A stretch of 64,000 nt of DNA from Candidatus Promineifilum breve (GTDB taxonomy: Bacteria; Chloroflexota; Anaerolineae; Promineifilales; Promineifilaceae). Numbering within the stretch: position 1 is the first letter of the stretch; each line of letters opens with the position of its first letter. The notes beneath the pieces were generated by a model that saw only the letters and a list, made by a program, of their open reading frames with translations, searched no databases and had not been told where the DNA came from. Both the position numbers and the translations under genes were made by a program. Of the stretch, positions 1 to 7,501 are shown piece after piece. The stretch spans positions 2,148,726 through 2,212,725 of the forward strand of contig NZ_LN890655.1 of the NCBI RefSeq assembly GCF_900066015.1. Direction: 5' to 3'.

Positions 1-226
1 TATCGTCCAACACGTAGGCCGGTACGCCCTCCCCCGCCACGGCGATTAGCTCAGGGTCTACCGTAGGCGAGGCGGGCGACGCCGGAGAACCGGACGGCGT
101 CGGGTCGAGGGGGGCGGTCGCTGCCGGCGGCCGTGTTTCAACGACTACGGGGGCGCAGCCGAGCAGCAACCACGCCCCGGCCGTCAGGACGAAGAAGGCG
201 TTGGCGACAAAGGATGGCCTCACCAT
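1..226 (-). CDS. Secreted lipoprotein, N-terminal part only
   Basis: The reading frame runs off the left edge, so only the first 75 or so residues are visible. They start MVRPSFVANAFF, continue with a hydrophobic stretch and reach the lipobox LLGCAP, followed by a Pro/Thr/Ser-rich spacer (TPSGSPASPASPTVDP). This is the pattern of a lipid-anchored exported protein with a disordered tether. The start ATG at 226 follows GAGGTG closely. The functional domain lies outside the window, so no function can be given. It is downstream of the PPOX gene on the same strand with a 21-nt gap and may be co-transcribed with it. Confidence 0.6.
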   Translation of the reverse strand, partial: MVRPSFVANAFFVLTAGAWLLLGCAPVVVETRPPAATAPLDPTPSGSPASPASPTVDPELIAVAGEGVPAYVLDD

Positions 227-247
227 CACCTCGCATGGCTAGCGGCG

Positions 248-730
248 CTAGGCTACCGGGGCGCGGCCGCGCGCCTTGTTTGGGTCGCGCATCTCGATCA
301 GGCGCACGCCGACGCCGTAGGTGACGAACTCGCCGGTCGGGACGATCTCGACCAGGCACGAGCCGGCGATCAACGCGCTGTCGTCGGCCATCGGCCCCAG
401 CAGCTTTTTCAGCAAGTCGGGCATGGCTTCGCCCGCGCCGCAGATGCGGGCCGTGCCCTGAAAGGTGATCGTCGCCTGGGGGATCTTCATCCAGGGCATG
501 ATCGGCACGCGCTTGGCGATGGGGATGGTGACGGAGACGTGGGGATTGGCGGCGATGTGGCGCACTTTCCACGTGTCGCGGTCGGTGATGAAGTAGAGCT
601 TGTGGTCGCCCACGGCGTAGAGGATGCCCACCGTGCGCGCTTCGTGGCCGGCCGTCACCATACCGACGACGGCGAACAGTTCTTTCTCGATGGCTTGCCA
701 GACTTGTTGTGAGGTGAGTTGTCTCGGCAT
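248..730 (-). CDS. Pyridoxamine 5'-phosphate oxidase-family protein
   Basis: This 160-aa protein has the split-barrel flavin/F420-binding layout: an N-terminal helix (LTSQQVWQAIEKE), a barrel strand region (FAVVGMVTAGHEARTVGILYAV), then KLYFITDRDTWKVRHIAANPHV, which is the family signature for a strand followed by conserved R/N/P residues. Family members bind FMN, F420 or heme, and the substrate cannot be told from sequence. The start ATG is preceded by GGGGAG. The gene is transcribed away from the T-box promoter at 787-815. The family call is firm; the reaction is unknown. Confidence 0.75.
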   Translation of the reverse strand: MPRQLTSQQVWQAIEKELFAVVGMVTAGHEARTVGILYAVGDHKLYFITDRDTWKVRHIAANPHVSVTIPIAKRVPIMPWMKIPQATITFQGTARICGAGEAMPDLLKKLLGPMADDSALIAGSCLVEIVPTGEFVTYGVGVRLIEMRDPNKARGRAPVA

Positions 731-786
731 GATGTGCTCCCCATTGTTGACCGAATTCTCTTACAGTATATTCGTTATCTCGCTTC

Positions 787-815
787 TTGACACCCGCCCA
801 CCCCCATGCTAGACT
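787..815 (+). promoter_or_regulatory. Sigma70-type promoter of the trp T-box leader
   Basis: TTGACA at 787-792 and TAGACT at 810-815 are separated by exactly 17 nt, placing the transcription start near 822, just upstream of the T-box leader. It is the best-matching promoter seen in the window. Confidence 0.7.
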
Positions 816-821
816 GTCGCT

Positions 822-1200
822 CACAGTCAAATAGCAAACGACGCGGAGTCGGACGAGTAGCCCGCACAGCGAGCCGCCAGAGAGTTGACTCACAGGCTGA
901 AAGGTCAACGGCAGGCGCGGCGGGGGAATGGACCGAGGAGTCGCCGGAGCGAATACAGTGATCACAGTGGGTAGTAGATAGTGGTCAGTGGACAGTAGCT
1001 TCGGTCGGGGTGGCTTCCGTTAGCAGAGCCAAGGCCTTTTGAAGTGGTCAGGAATCAGTCGAGCCGTCTCGCACTGACGGATTGACCCACTAATAACGGG
1101 CTGAACGAGTGGGGTCGCGGCGGGCGCGGCCCAAGCAGGGTGGCACCACGGGAGATTTTGACGCTCTCGTCCCTAGTAGGGGACGAGGGCGTTTTTATTT
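822..1200 (+). promoter_or_regulatory. T-box leader, tryptophan specifier
   Basis: The stretch carries T-box landmarks in order. The stem I motifs GACGAGTAG (852-860) and CCAGAGAG (877-884) come first. The specifier region GAATGGACC follows, with TGG (Trp codon) at 929-931. The T-box core AGGGTGGCACCACG lies at 1137-1150. A strong terminator hairpin with a T run lies at 1161-1200. The bulge UGGC (1141-1144) complements a GCCA tRNA end, as expected for tRNA-Trp with discriminator G. Uncharged tRNA-Trp should stabilise the antiterminator and switch on trpB2-trpE-trpS downstream. Folding was done by eye; the core and terminator are the firmest parts. Confidence 0.88.
1161..1200 (+). terminator. 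Conditional intrinsic terminator of the T-box
   Basis: ACGCTCTCGTCCC and GGGACGAGGGCGT form a long near-perfect stem around a short loop, followed by GTTTTTATTTT. It directly follows the T-box core, so formation of the antiterminator would compete with it. Confidence 0.85.
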
Positions 1201-1202
1201 TG

Positions 1203-1273
1203 TCGCAATCGCTATCGCTATCGCAATCGTAATCGAAGATCGATAGCGATAACGATTGCGATAGCGATAGCGA
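1203..1273 (+). repeat. Palindrome of ATCGCN hexamers, copy 1
   Basis: Tandem hexamers of the type ATCGCT/ATCGCA are followed by the reverse-complement array, with a centre reading CGAAGATCGAT. It sits between the T-box terminator and the trpB2 ribosome-binding site, so it should fold in the leader of any read-through transcript. Related copies lie at 40340-40421 and 44684-44759. Confidence 0.85.
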
Positions 1274-1308
1274 AAGAGATTGGGAAACTCATATAGAGGA
1301 GGACAACA

Positions 1309-2673
1309 ATGACCGAGCAAACCAAGTTTCTGTTAGACGAGAGCAAGCTGCCGCAGGCGTGGTACAACATCAACGCCGACATGCCCGTGCCGCCACAGCC
1401 GGTGCTGCATCCGGGCACGCTGGAGCCGGTGACGCCCGACTTTCTGGCCGTGCTGTTCCCGATGTCGCTCATTCTGCAGGAGATCAGCGCCGAACGGTAC
1501 ATCGAGATACCGGAGCCGGTGCGCGAGGTCTACAAACTGTGGCGGCCGACGCCCTTCCTGCGCGCCCGGCGGCTGGAGATGGCGCTCGATACGCCGGCCC
1601 ACATCTACTACAAGTACGAAGGGGCCAGCCCGGTGGGCAGCCACAAGCCCAACACGGCCGTGCCGCAAGCCTTCTATAACAAGGAGGCGGGCACGAAGGC
1701 GCTGACGACCGAAACCGGCGCGGGGCAATGGGGTTCGGCCCTGGCGATGGCCTGCGCCTTCTTCGGCATCGATCTGGAAGTGTACATGGTCAAGGAGTCG
1801 TACCATCAGAAGCCGTACCGGCGGATTATGATCGAGAGCTACGGGGCGACCATCTACCCCAGCCCGTCGAACAACACCATGTACGGCCGCGCCCTGCTGG
1901 CCGACAACGCCGACGCGCCCGGCTCGTTGGGCATCGCCATCTCCGAGGCGGTCGAGGCGGCGGCCACGTCGGGCGGGGCCAAGAAGTACAGCCTCGGCTC
2001 GGTGCTCAACCACGTGCTGCTGCACCAGACGGTCATCGGCCAGGAAGCGTTGCTGCAATTCGAGATGGCCGACGAATACCCCGACGTGATCATCGGCTGC
2101 ACCGGCGGCGGGTCGAACTTCGCCGGCTTCACCTTCCCGTTCATTCACAAGAATCTGACGGAAGGCAAGCAGACCCAGGTCATCGCCGTGGAGCCGGCGG
2201 CGTCGCCCAGCCTGACCAAGGGCATCTACACCTTCGACTATGGCGACACGGCGCAGATGGCCCCGGTGGTGAAGATGCACACGCTGGGCCACACGTTCAT
2301 CCCGCCGGGCATCCACGCCGGGGGGTTGCGCTACCACGGCATGTCGCCGCAGGTCAGCGCTCTGGTCGATGCCGGGCACATCGAGGCGCGGGCGGTGAAA
2401 CAACTGGACACGTTCGCCGCGGCACTGACCTTCCTGCGCAGCGAGGGCATCATTCCCGCGCCGGAATCGACCCACGCCATCAAGGTCGCTATCGACGAGG
2501 CGCTGGCAGCCAAGGAAAGCGGCCAGAAGCGGGTGATCGCCTTCAACCTGTCGGGCCACGGCCACTTCGACATGGGCGCGTATGAATCGTATCTGCACGG
2601 CCGGCTGGAGGATTATGAGTATCCGGCGGAGGCGGTGGCGGAAGCGTTGCAGCATTTGCCGGACGTTAGCTGA
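1309..2673 (+). CDS. trpB: Tryptophan synthase beta-like subunit, TrpB2 type
   Basis: A PLP-dependent lyase converting indole (or indole-3-glycerol phosphate with TrpA) plus serine to tryptophan. The 454-aa length and the long N-terminal extension fit the TrpB2 subfamily rather than classical TrpB of about 400 aa. The PLP lysine is K113 in GSHKPNTA. The catalytic loop TETGAGQWG is near residues 134-142. The phosphate-binding glycine loop GGGSN lies at 266-270. Start ATG 1309 has AGGAGG at 1297-1302. No trpA is in the window. The gene is first behind the Trp T-box and 11 nt ahead of trpE, so it should be induced by tryptophan starvation. Confidence 0.92.
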   Translation: MTEQTKFLLDESKLPQAWYNINADMPVPPQPVLHPGTLEPVTPDFLAVLFPMSLILQEISAERYIEIPEPVREVYKLWRPTPFLRARRLEMALDTPAHIYYKYEGASPVGSHKPNTAVPQAFYNKEAGTKALTTETGAGQWGSALAMACAFFGIDLEVYMVKESYHQKPYRRIMIESYGATIYPSPSNNTMYGRALLADNADAPGSLGIAISEAVEAAATSGGAKKYSLGSVLNHVLLHQTVIGQEALLQFEMADEYPDVIIGCTGGGSNFAGFTFPFIHKNLTEGKQTQVIAVEPAASPSLTKGIYTFDYGDTAQMAPVVKMHTLGHTFIPPGIHAGGLRYHGMSPQVSALVDAGHIEARAVKQLDTFAAALTFLRSEGIIPAPESTHAIKVAIDEALAAKESGQKRVIAFNLSGHGHFDMGAYESYLHGRLEDYEYPAEAVAEALQHLPDVS

Positions 2674-2684
2674 GGAGTGGACAC

Positions 2685-4283
2685 ATGGACAACACAACAA
2701 ATCTGATGAGCGAACAATTCCGGCCGACGCTGGACGAATTCCGCGCGTTGGCTCGCGGCCCGGCCAACCTGATCCCGGTGACACGCGAGTTTGCCGCCGA
2801 CCTGGAGACGCCGGTCTCGGTCTATCTGAAGCTGATGGACGAGCCGGGGGCGTCGTTCCTGCTGGAGTCCGTCGAGGGCGGCGAGCAGGTCGGCCGCTAC
2901 TCGTTCGTTGGCGTCAATCCGCGGGGGACGATCACGCTGCGGGGGCGGGTGGTGGAGAGAAGCGCAGGGGGGCAGGGGGGCAGGGGAGCAGGGGCGCTCC
3001 CTGTCTCCCCTGCTCCCCTGCTCCCCCGCTCCCCTGCCTCTTATGAGTTGCCCGACGGCGAAGACATCCTCCACGTCCTGAAAACCGAGATGGAGCAATT
3101 CCACTATGCCGCGGCGGCCGGGTTGCCGCGCTTTGCCGGCGGCGCGGTGGGCTATCTGGGTTATGACGTGGTGCGCTTCTTCGAGCGGCTGCCCCAGACG
3201 GCCGCGCCGGGGCCGGACGTGCCCGACGCGGTGTTTCTGCTGGCCGATACGCTGGTCGTCTTCGACCACGCCCGCCACCGGCTGATCCTGCTGGCGAACG
3301 CCAGTATCGACGGCACGGGGGGAGACGTGGAGGCAGCCTACGTCGATGCGCTGCAACGCATCGACCGGCTGGCCGAGAAGCTGCTGCGGCCTCTGCCGGC
3401 CGTGCCCGCCCGCCGCTGGGGAGCAACGTCCGGCAACGGCAACGGGCTGGAGAGCAACATGAGCCGCGACCGGTATGAGGCCATCGTACGCGAGGCCAAG
3501 GAGCACATCGCCGCCGGCGACATCTTCCAGGTGGTGCTGAGCCAGCGCTTCAGCCGCCGCACCAGCGCCCACCCGTTCGCCGTCTACCGGGCGCTGCGGA
3601 TGCTGAACCCGTCGCCCTATATGTTCTACTTCAACTTCGCGCCGCTGGATATGCAGGTCATCGGCGCGTCGCCGGAGATGCACGTGCGGCTGGAGGACGG
3701 CGTCGCCAGCGTGCGGCCCATCGCCGGGACGCGGCGGCGCGGAACCGACCCGGCCGAGGACGCGGCGCTGGCCGCCGAACTGCTGGCCGACCCCAAGGAG
3801 CGGGCCGAGCACGTCATGCTGGTCGACCTGGGGCGCAACGACGTCGGCCGGATCAGCGAATACGGCTCGGTGGCCGTGCGCGACCTGATGACCATCGAGC
3901 GCTATAGCCACGTGATGCACATCGTCAGCCAGGTGGAGGGGCGCATCCGGCCGGGGCTGGACGCCTACGACCTGATGCGGGCCACCTTCCCGGCCGGCAC
4001 GGTCAGCGGCGCGCCCAAGGTGCGGGCGATGGAGATCATCGAGGCGCTGGAAGGGCAGCGGCGCGGCCTCTATGCCGGGGCGGTGGGCTATTTCAGCTAT
4101 GACGGCAGCATGGACACCTGCATCGCCATCCGCACGATGGTGATGCAGGGCGACAGCGTGTCGGTGCAGGCCGGGGCGGGCATCGTGGCCGATAGCGAAC
4201 CGGCGGCCGAATATCAGGAGAGCGTCAACAAGGCCAGCGCGCTGCTGGTGGCCGTGGCGCGAGCGGAGGCGGGAACGTTATAG
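2685..4283 (+). CDS. trpE: Anthranilate synthase component I
   Basis: Converts chorismate to anthranilate with ammonia delivered by a TrpG partner. The 532-aa protein carries the N-terminal LLES feedback motif (residues 59-62, followed by VEGGEQVGRYSF), which binds inhibitory tryptophan. Its C-terminal chorismate-binding domain includes AGDIFQVVLSQRF and later FPAGTVSGAPKVRAMEII. Residues 93-119 (Gly/Arg then Pro-rich) are encoded by an in-frame palindromic repeat and look like an insertion in a loop of the N-terminal domain. The start has GAGGAG upstream. It is co-directional with trpB2 and trpS behind one T-box. Function is confident; tolerance of the insert is inferred from the intact frame. 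Confidence 0.93.
   Translation: MDNTTNLMSEQFRPTLDEFRALARGPANLIPVTREFAADLETPVSVYLKLMDEPGASFLLESVEGGEQVGRYSFVGVNPRGTITLRGRVVERSAGGQGGRGAGALPVSPAPLLPRSPASYELPDGEDILHVLKTEMEQFHYAAAAGLPRFAGGAVGYLGYDVVRFFERLPQTAAPGPDVPDAVFLLADTLVVFDHARHRLILLANASIDGTGGDVEAAYVDALQRIDRLAEKLLRPLPAVPARRWGATSGNGNGLESNMSRDRYEAIVREAKEHIAAGDIFQVVLSQRFSRRTSAHPFAVYRALRMLNPSPYMFYFNFAPLDMQVIGASPEMHVRLEDGVASVRPIAGTRRRGTDPAEDAALAAELLADPKERAEHVMLVDLGRNDVGRISEYGSVAVRDLMTIERYSHVMHIVSQVEGRIRPGLDAYDLMRATFPAGTVSGAPKVRAMEIIEALEGQRRGLYAGAVGYFSYDGSMDTCIAIRTMVMQGDSVSVQAGAGIVADSEPAAEYQESVNKASALLVAVARAEAGTL
2963..3040 (+). repeat. AGCAGGGG-type palindrome inside trpE
   Basis: Units of the type GCAGGGG/GGGAGCA on the left arm face CTCCCCTGC units on the right arm around a GCGCTCCC centre. 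The whole element keeps the trpE frame and encodes a Gly/Arg-rich then Pro-rich tract. Related elements occur in the M16C peptidase, dnaE and murE, and between genes at 4288-4389 and 36819-36899. Confidence 0.85.
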
Positions 4284-4287
4284 AGAA

Positions 4288-4389
4288 GAGCAGGGGAGAA
4301 AGGGAGCAGGGGTGCAGGGGAGAAAGAACGTTCAACGTCAGCTTCTTTCTCCCCTGCACCCCTGCTCCCCCGCTCCCCTGCTCTCCAAT
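4288..4389 (+). repeat. Long AGCAGGGG-type palindrome between trpE and trpS
   Basis: The left arm (GAGCAGGGGAGAAAGGGAGCA and onward) and the right arm (ending CCCGCTCCCCTGCTC) pair over roughly 45 bp, with a centre around AACGTTCAACGTCAG. It fills almost the whole 116-nt gap and has no T run, so it is not a classical terminator. Confidence 0.85.
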
Positions 4390-4399
4390 AGAGCTTATC

Positions 4400-5407
4400 A
4401 TGGACAAGAAACGAGTATTCAGTGGTATACAACCGACCGGCAACGTCCACCTGGGCAACTACCTGGGGGCCATTCGCCGCTGGGCGGCCGAGCAGGGGGA
4501 CAAGACCAACTACTTCTGCGTGGTCGATTTGCATAGCCTGACCGTGCCGCAAGACCCGGCGACGTTGCGCTTCGAGACGCGCTCGCTGGCGGCGTTGCTG
4601 CTGGCCTGCGGCATCGACCCGCACGTGAGCACGGTCTTCATCCAGAGCCACGTGACGGCCCACGCCGAGGGCTGCTGGCTGTTGAACTGCGTCACGCCGC
4701 TGGGTTGGCTGCAACGGATGACCCAGTTCAAGGACAAATCGACCCGCCAGGAGAGCGTGCTGACCGGCCTGCTCGATTATCCGGTGCTGATGGCCGGCGA
4801 CATCATCCTGTACGACGCCGACGAGGTGCCGGTGGGCGAGGATCAGAAGCAGCACGTGGAACTGGCCCGCGACATCGCCCAGCGCTTCAACGCCCTGTAC
4901 GAGACGGAGTTCTTCGTCGTGCCCCAGCCGAAGATCGCCACGGTGGCGGCGCGGGTGATGGGGCTGGATGACCCGACGGTCAAAATGTCGAAGAGCCTGG
5001 CCGACAAACGCGGCCACGCCATTCGCCTGCTCGATGAGCCGGATGAGATACTCTACGCCTTCAAGCGGGCCGTGACCGATAGCGGCCGGGAGATTCGCTT
5101 CTCCAATGACCCGGAGAAGGCGGGCGTCAACAACCTGCTGGGCATCTATCAGGCCGTCACCGGCCAGGACAGCGCCGCCGTGGAAGCCGACTTCGCCGCC
5201 GCGCGCGGCTATGGCGACCTGAAGGTGCGCGTGGCCGAGGTGGTCATCGAGTTGTTGCGGCCGATCCAGGCCCGCCACGGCGAACTGATGGACGACACGG
5301 CCGAGCTGGATCGCATCCTGGCCCACGGCGCGGAGCAGGCGCGGGCCGTCTCGCAGCCCAAGGTGGACGAGATGAAGCGCATCATGGGGCTGGTGCTGCC
5401 GGGATAA
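4400..5407 (+). CDS. trpS: Tryptophanyl-tRNA synthetase
   Basis: Class I aminoacyl-tRNA synthetase charging tRNA-Trp. The HIGH-equivalent is PTGNVHLGN at residues 12-20 and the KMSKS loop is intact at 195-199. The 335-aa length is usual for bacterial TrpS. The specificity region includes YPVLMAGDIILYDADEVPVGEDQKQHVE, typical of the family. Its place behind the Trp T-box makes sense because both synthesis and charging respond to uncharged tRNA-Trp. A strong Shine-Dalgarno is not visible; the upstream region is the repeat at 4288-4389. Confidence 0.95.
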   Translation: MDKKRVFSGIQPTGNVHLGNYLGAIRRWAAEQGDKTNYFCVVDLHSLTVPQDPATLRFETRSLAALLLACGIDPHVSTVFIQSHVTAHAEGCWLLNCVTPLGWLQRMTQFKDKSTRQESVLTGLLDYPVLMAGDIILYDADEVPVGEDQKQHVELARDIAQRFNALYETEFFVVPQPKIATVAARVMGLDDPTVKMSKSLADKRGHAIRLLDEPDEILYAFKRAVTDSGREIRFSNDPEKAGVNNLLGIYQAVTGQDSAAVEADFAAARGYGDLKVRVAEVVIELLRPIQARHGELMDDTAELDRILAHGAEQARAVSQPKVDEMKRIMGLVLPG

Positions 5408-5411
5408 TGTC

Positions 5412-5447
5412 TAGAAACTGAGTTTCTGCGGCGAAACTCGGTTTCTA
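5412..5447 (+). repeat. AAACCGAGTTT-type palindrome, copy 1
   Basis: TAGAAACTGAGTTTC and GAAACTCGGTTTCTA form inverted arms just after trpS. Related copies are at 16714-16750, 18700-18733, 18973-19022, 26839-26875 and 62938-63042, with a half copy at 9918-9933. Confidence 0.85.
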
Positions 5448-5517
5448 ATCGTGATACATTGGTAATTATTCTCATGGGGCAGCGGCTTAACCGGGCTACA
5501 ATAGAGCGTTTGTGTGT

Positions 5518-5553
5518 CAGGTGCGACGCACTTCAGAAAGTGCATCGCACCTG
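5518..5553 (+). repeat. GGTGCGACGCACTT palindrome, copy 1
   Basis: CAGGTGCGACGCACTT and AAGTGCATCGCACCTG flank a 4-nt loop (CAGA), with one mismatch. It lies 17 nt upstream of the LysM lipoprotein start, so it would be in the leader of that mRNA. The same palindrome recurs at 13777, 16769, 30165 and 36908. Confidence 0.9.
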
Positions 5554-5570
5554 AGAACATCGGAGAGGAA

Positions 5571-6677
5571 ATGAGAATGAAACGACACGCTCTATTAGGT
5601 ACGCTAGTCGCTATGCTAATCGGGTGCAGTAACGCGCCCGATCAGCCGGCAGCGACCCTGCCGCCCGCACCTACAGCCGGGGTTACCGAGTCGGTGCAAC
5701 TGCCGACGGACTTGCCCACGGAATCTGCTGAGTCCACGGCCACCAGTCCGGCTCTGGCGACGGTTGAGACTTGCGTCATCGAGCCGCCTCCCGACTGGGA
5801 GCTATACTCTATTCGCCAGGGTGACTCTCTGGCTGGATTAGCCGAAAACGCCAACGTCGAAGTGGAGAGGCTGCTGACAATCAACTGCCTGCGCGATGAT
5901 GTGTTGAGCGAAGGCCAGCAAATCTGGCTGCCGCCGGCGGCCGAGCCGCCAACCGACGCGCCGACGGCAACCTCGCTGCCGACGGACGAACCGCCGGCGA
6001 CACCCACAGCCGAGCCGCCGACCGTGGAACCGACCGCGGCCAGCCTCTTCGCCCCCGGCCAACAGGACGGGGCAACGCTGGTTGCCGGCGAGGCGCGGGC
6101 CTATCTGGTGGACGGACGGCGCTTCCAGCCGCTCATCCTGTTCGTGGAGCCGACGAACGAGCTGGACGTGGCCCTGACGGCGTTCGTGGGCGACCAGACG
6201 GGGCAGACGACGCCGGAGGGCGTCACCCCGCCGGCGGCGGCCGATAACGCGCTGGCCGGGCGGCCGGAAATCCTGGTGCTCAGCCCGGAGACCGACGGGC
6301 TGCACACGCTGGTGGTGCGGGCGGTGGCCGGCGAAGGTTCAATCGCCGTCCACCTGTTTGACCTGACGACCCCCGCGCCGGGCGTGGCCGTGCAGCAGCC
6401 GGATAGCCTGGGCGCGGGCACGGAGAAGGTCTACGCCGTCACGTCGCGTGGGGCGCGGCCGGTCATCGCCGTGGCCGACCCGACCGATCAATCCGATTTG
6501 GCGCTCGACATCCTGAGCGCCGACGGCACGCTATTGACGACGGCCAACTTCAGCGGGCCGGGCGGCGTGGAGACGGCCTACGTGCTGCCGTTGGGCACGA
6601 CGGATTACACAGTGAAGGTGCGCGAAGCCAACGGCGCGGCGGCGGCCTTTCAGATTTTGGTGATTACATTGGAATAA
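5571..6677 (+). CDS. LysM-domain lipoprotein
   Basis: From the chosen ATG at 5571 (GGAGAGGA just upstream) the 368-aa product has a short signal peptide ending in the lipobox LIGCS. A Thr/Pro/Ala-rich tether follows, then a LysM-like peptidoglycan-binding module (LYSIRQGDSLAGLAENANVEVERLLTIN is its core). A second Thr/Pro-rich linker leads to a C-terminal region of beta-strand character without a recognised family. It is probably a cell-surface protein anchored to lipid and binding glycan. It lies inside the tryptophan cluster between trpS and trpG, though nothing in it suggests a role in tryptophan metabolism. Confidence 0.75.
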   Translation: MRMKRHALLGTLVAMLIGCSNAPDQPAATLPPAPTAGVTESVQLPTDLPTESAESTATSPALATVETCVIEPPPDWELYSIRQGDSLAGLAENANVEVERLLTINCLRDDVLSEGQQIWLPPAAEPPTDAPTATSLPTDEPPATPTAEPPTVEPTAASLFAPGQQDGATLVAGEARAYLVDGRRFQPLILFVEPTNELDVALTAFVGDQTGQTTPEGVTPPAAADNALAGRPEILVLSPETDGLHTLVVRAVAGEGSIAVHLFDLTTPAPGVAVQQPDSLGAGTEKVYAVTSRGARPVIAVADPTDQSDLALDILSADGTLLTTANFSGPGGVETAYVLPLGTTDYTVKVREANGAAAAFQILVITLE

Positions 6678-6682
6678 AGAGA

Positions 6683-6822
6683 ATCCACAGATTTCACAGA
6701 TTTCACAGATTGAAAGAAGTGGACAGTGGTCAGTGGGCAGTATCCAGACTGACTGACCACTGACCACTGACCACTACCCACTGATCACTAATCTGTGGAA
6801 TCTGTGAAATCTGTGGATTCTC
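6683..6822 (+). repeat. CACAGATTT/TGACCAC nested palindrome
   Basis: The outer arms consist of CACAGATTTCACAGATT units and their complement AATCTGTGAAATCTGTGG. The inner arms are GTGGTCAGTGG versus CCACTGACCACTG units. The element fills the 170-nt gap between the LysM lipoprotein and trpG, apart from the ribosome-binding site, and would form a very long RNA hairpin. Confidence 0.85.
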
Positions 6823-6845
6823 CTTCTGACTCTTGGAGGATAGGC

Positions 6846-7406
6846 ATGGTTCTGGTCATCGATAATTACGATTCGTTTACCTATAATCTGGTGCAATATT
6901 TGGGCGAGTTGGGCGCGGACGTGGCCGTCTATCGCAATGATCAGGTGACCATTGACGAGATCGCCGCGCTTCGGCCGACCCATATCGTCATCAGCCCCGG
7001 CCCCGGCGACCCGGAGGACGGCGGCATATCGAACGAGGTCATCCGCGCCTTTGGGGCGACGATTCCGGTGCTGGGCGTGTGTCTGGGCCACCAGTGCATC
7101 GGCCACGTCTATGGCGGGGTCGTCTCGCGCGCGCCGCGGCTGATGCACGGCAAGACGTCGGCCGTCTACCACAACGGCCACGGCCTGTTCAACGGCGTGC
7201 CCAGCCCGTTCACGGCCACCCGCTACCACTCGCTGATCGTCGAGGAGCCGCTGCCGGAGACGCTGGCCGTCACCGCCTTCACCCGCGACGGCGAGGTGAT
7301 GGCTCTGCAACACCGCGATTACCAGGTCGTCGGCGTGCAGTTCCACCCGGAGAGCATCCTGACCGAGCACGGGCGGCGTATTTTGCAGAACTTTTTGGCG
7401 ATGTGA
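6846..7406 (+). CDS. trpG: Anthranilate/aminodeoxychorismate synthase glutamine amidotransferase
   Basis: A class I glutamine amidotransferase that hydrolyses glutamine and passes ammonia to TrpE (and perhaps PabB). The 186-aa protein starts MVLVIDNYDSFTYNL, typical of TrpG/PabA. The nucleophile is C79 in GVCLGHQCIG, and the catalytic His/Glu are H167 and E169 in QFHPES. Start 6846 is chosen for TTGGAGG upstream. It lies downstream of trpE and trpS but is separated by a long palindrome and the lipoprotein gene, so whether T-box control reaches it is unclear. TrpG versus PabA cannot be settled by sequence. Confidence 0.9.
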   Translation: MVLVIDNYDSFTYNLVQYLGELGADVAVYRNDQVTIDEIAALRPTHIVISPGPGDPEDGGISNEVIRAFGATIPVLGVCLGHQCIGHVYGGVVSRAPRLMHGKTSAVYHNGHGLFNGVPSPFTATRYHSLIVEEPLPETLAVTAFTRDGEVMALQHRDYQVVGVQFHPESILTEHGRRILQNFLAM

Positions 7407-7409
7407 CAG

Positions 7410-7485
7410 CGACCACAGACGACAGACCACAGACCGCCGCAAGAGTGTACTCTGACAGCGGTCGGTGGTCTGTCGTCCGCCGTCC
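7410..7485 (+). repeat. ACAGACCACAGACC palindrome
   Basis: The left arm GACGACAGACCACAGACCGC and the right arm GGTCGGTGGTCTGTCGTC are inverted around GTGTACTCT. It occupies the gap between trpG and the M16C peptidase. A related sequence lies in frame inside ftsK near 32622-32690. Confidence 0.8.
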
Positions 7486-7501
7486 TATTAAGGAGTAACC
7501 C

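Noticed and set aside
138-965. Long minus-strand frame over the PPOX gene and T-box
   Set aside because: It is an out-of-frame reading over the PPOX gene and the T-box leader, with Arg/His-rich low-complexity translation typical of high-GC shadows.
1333-2784. 483-codon minus-strand frame opposite trpB2
   Set aside because: Arg/His/Gln-rich antisense shadow of a confident gene, without any domain.
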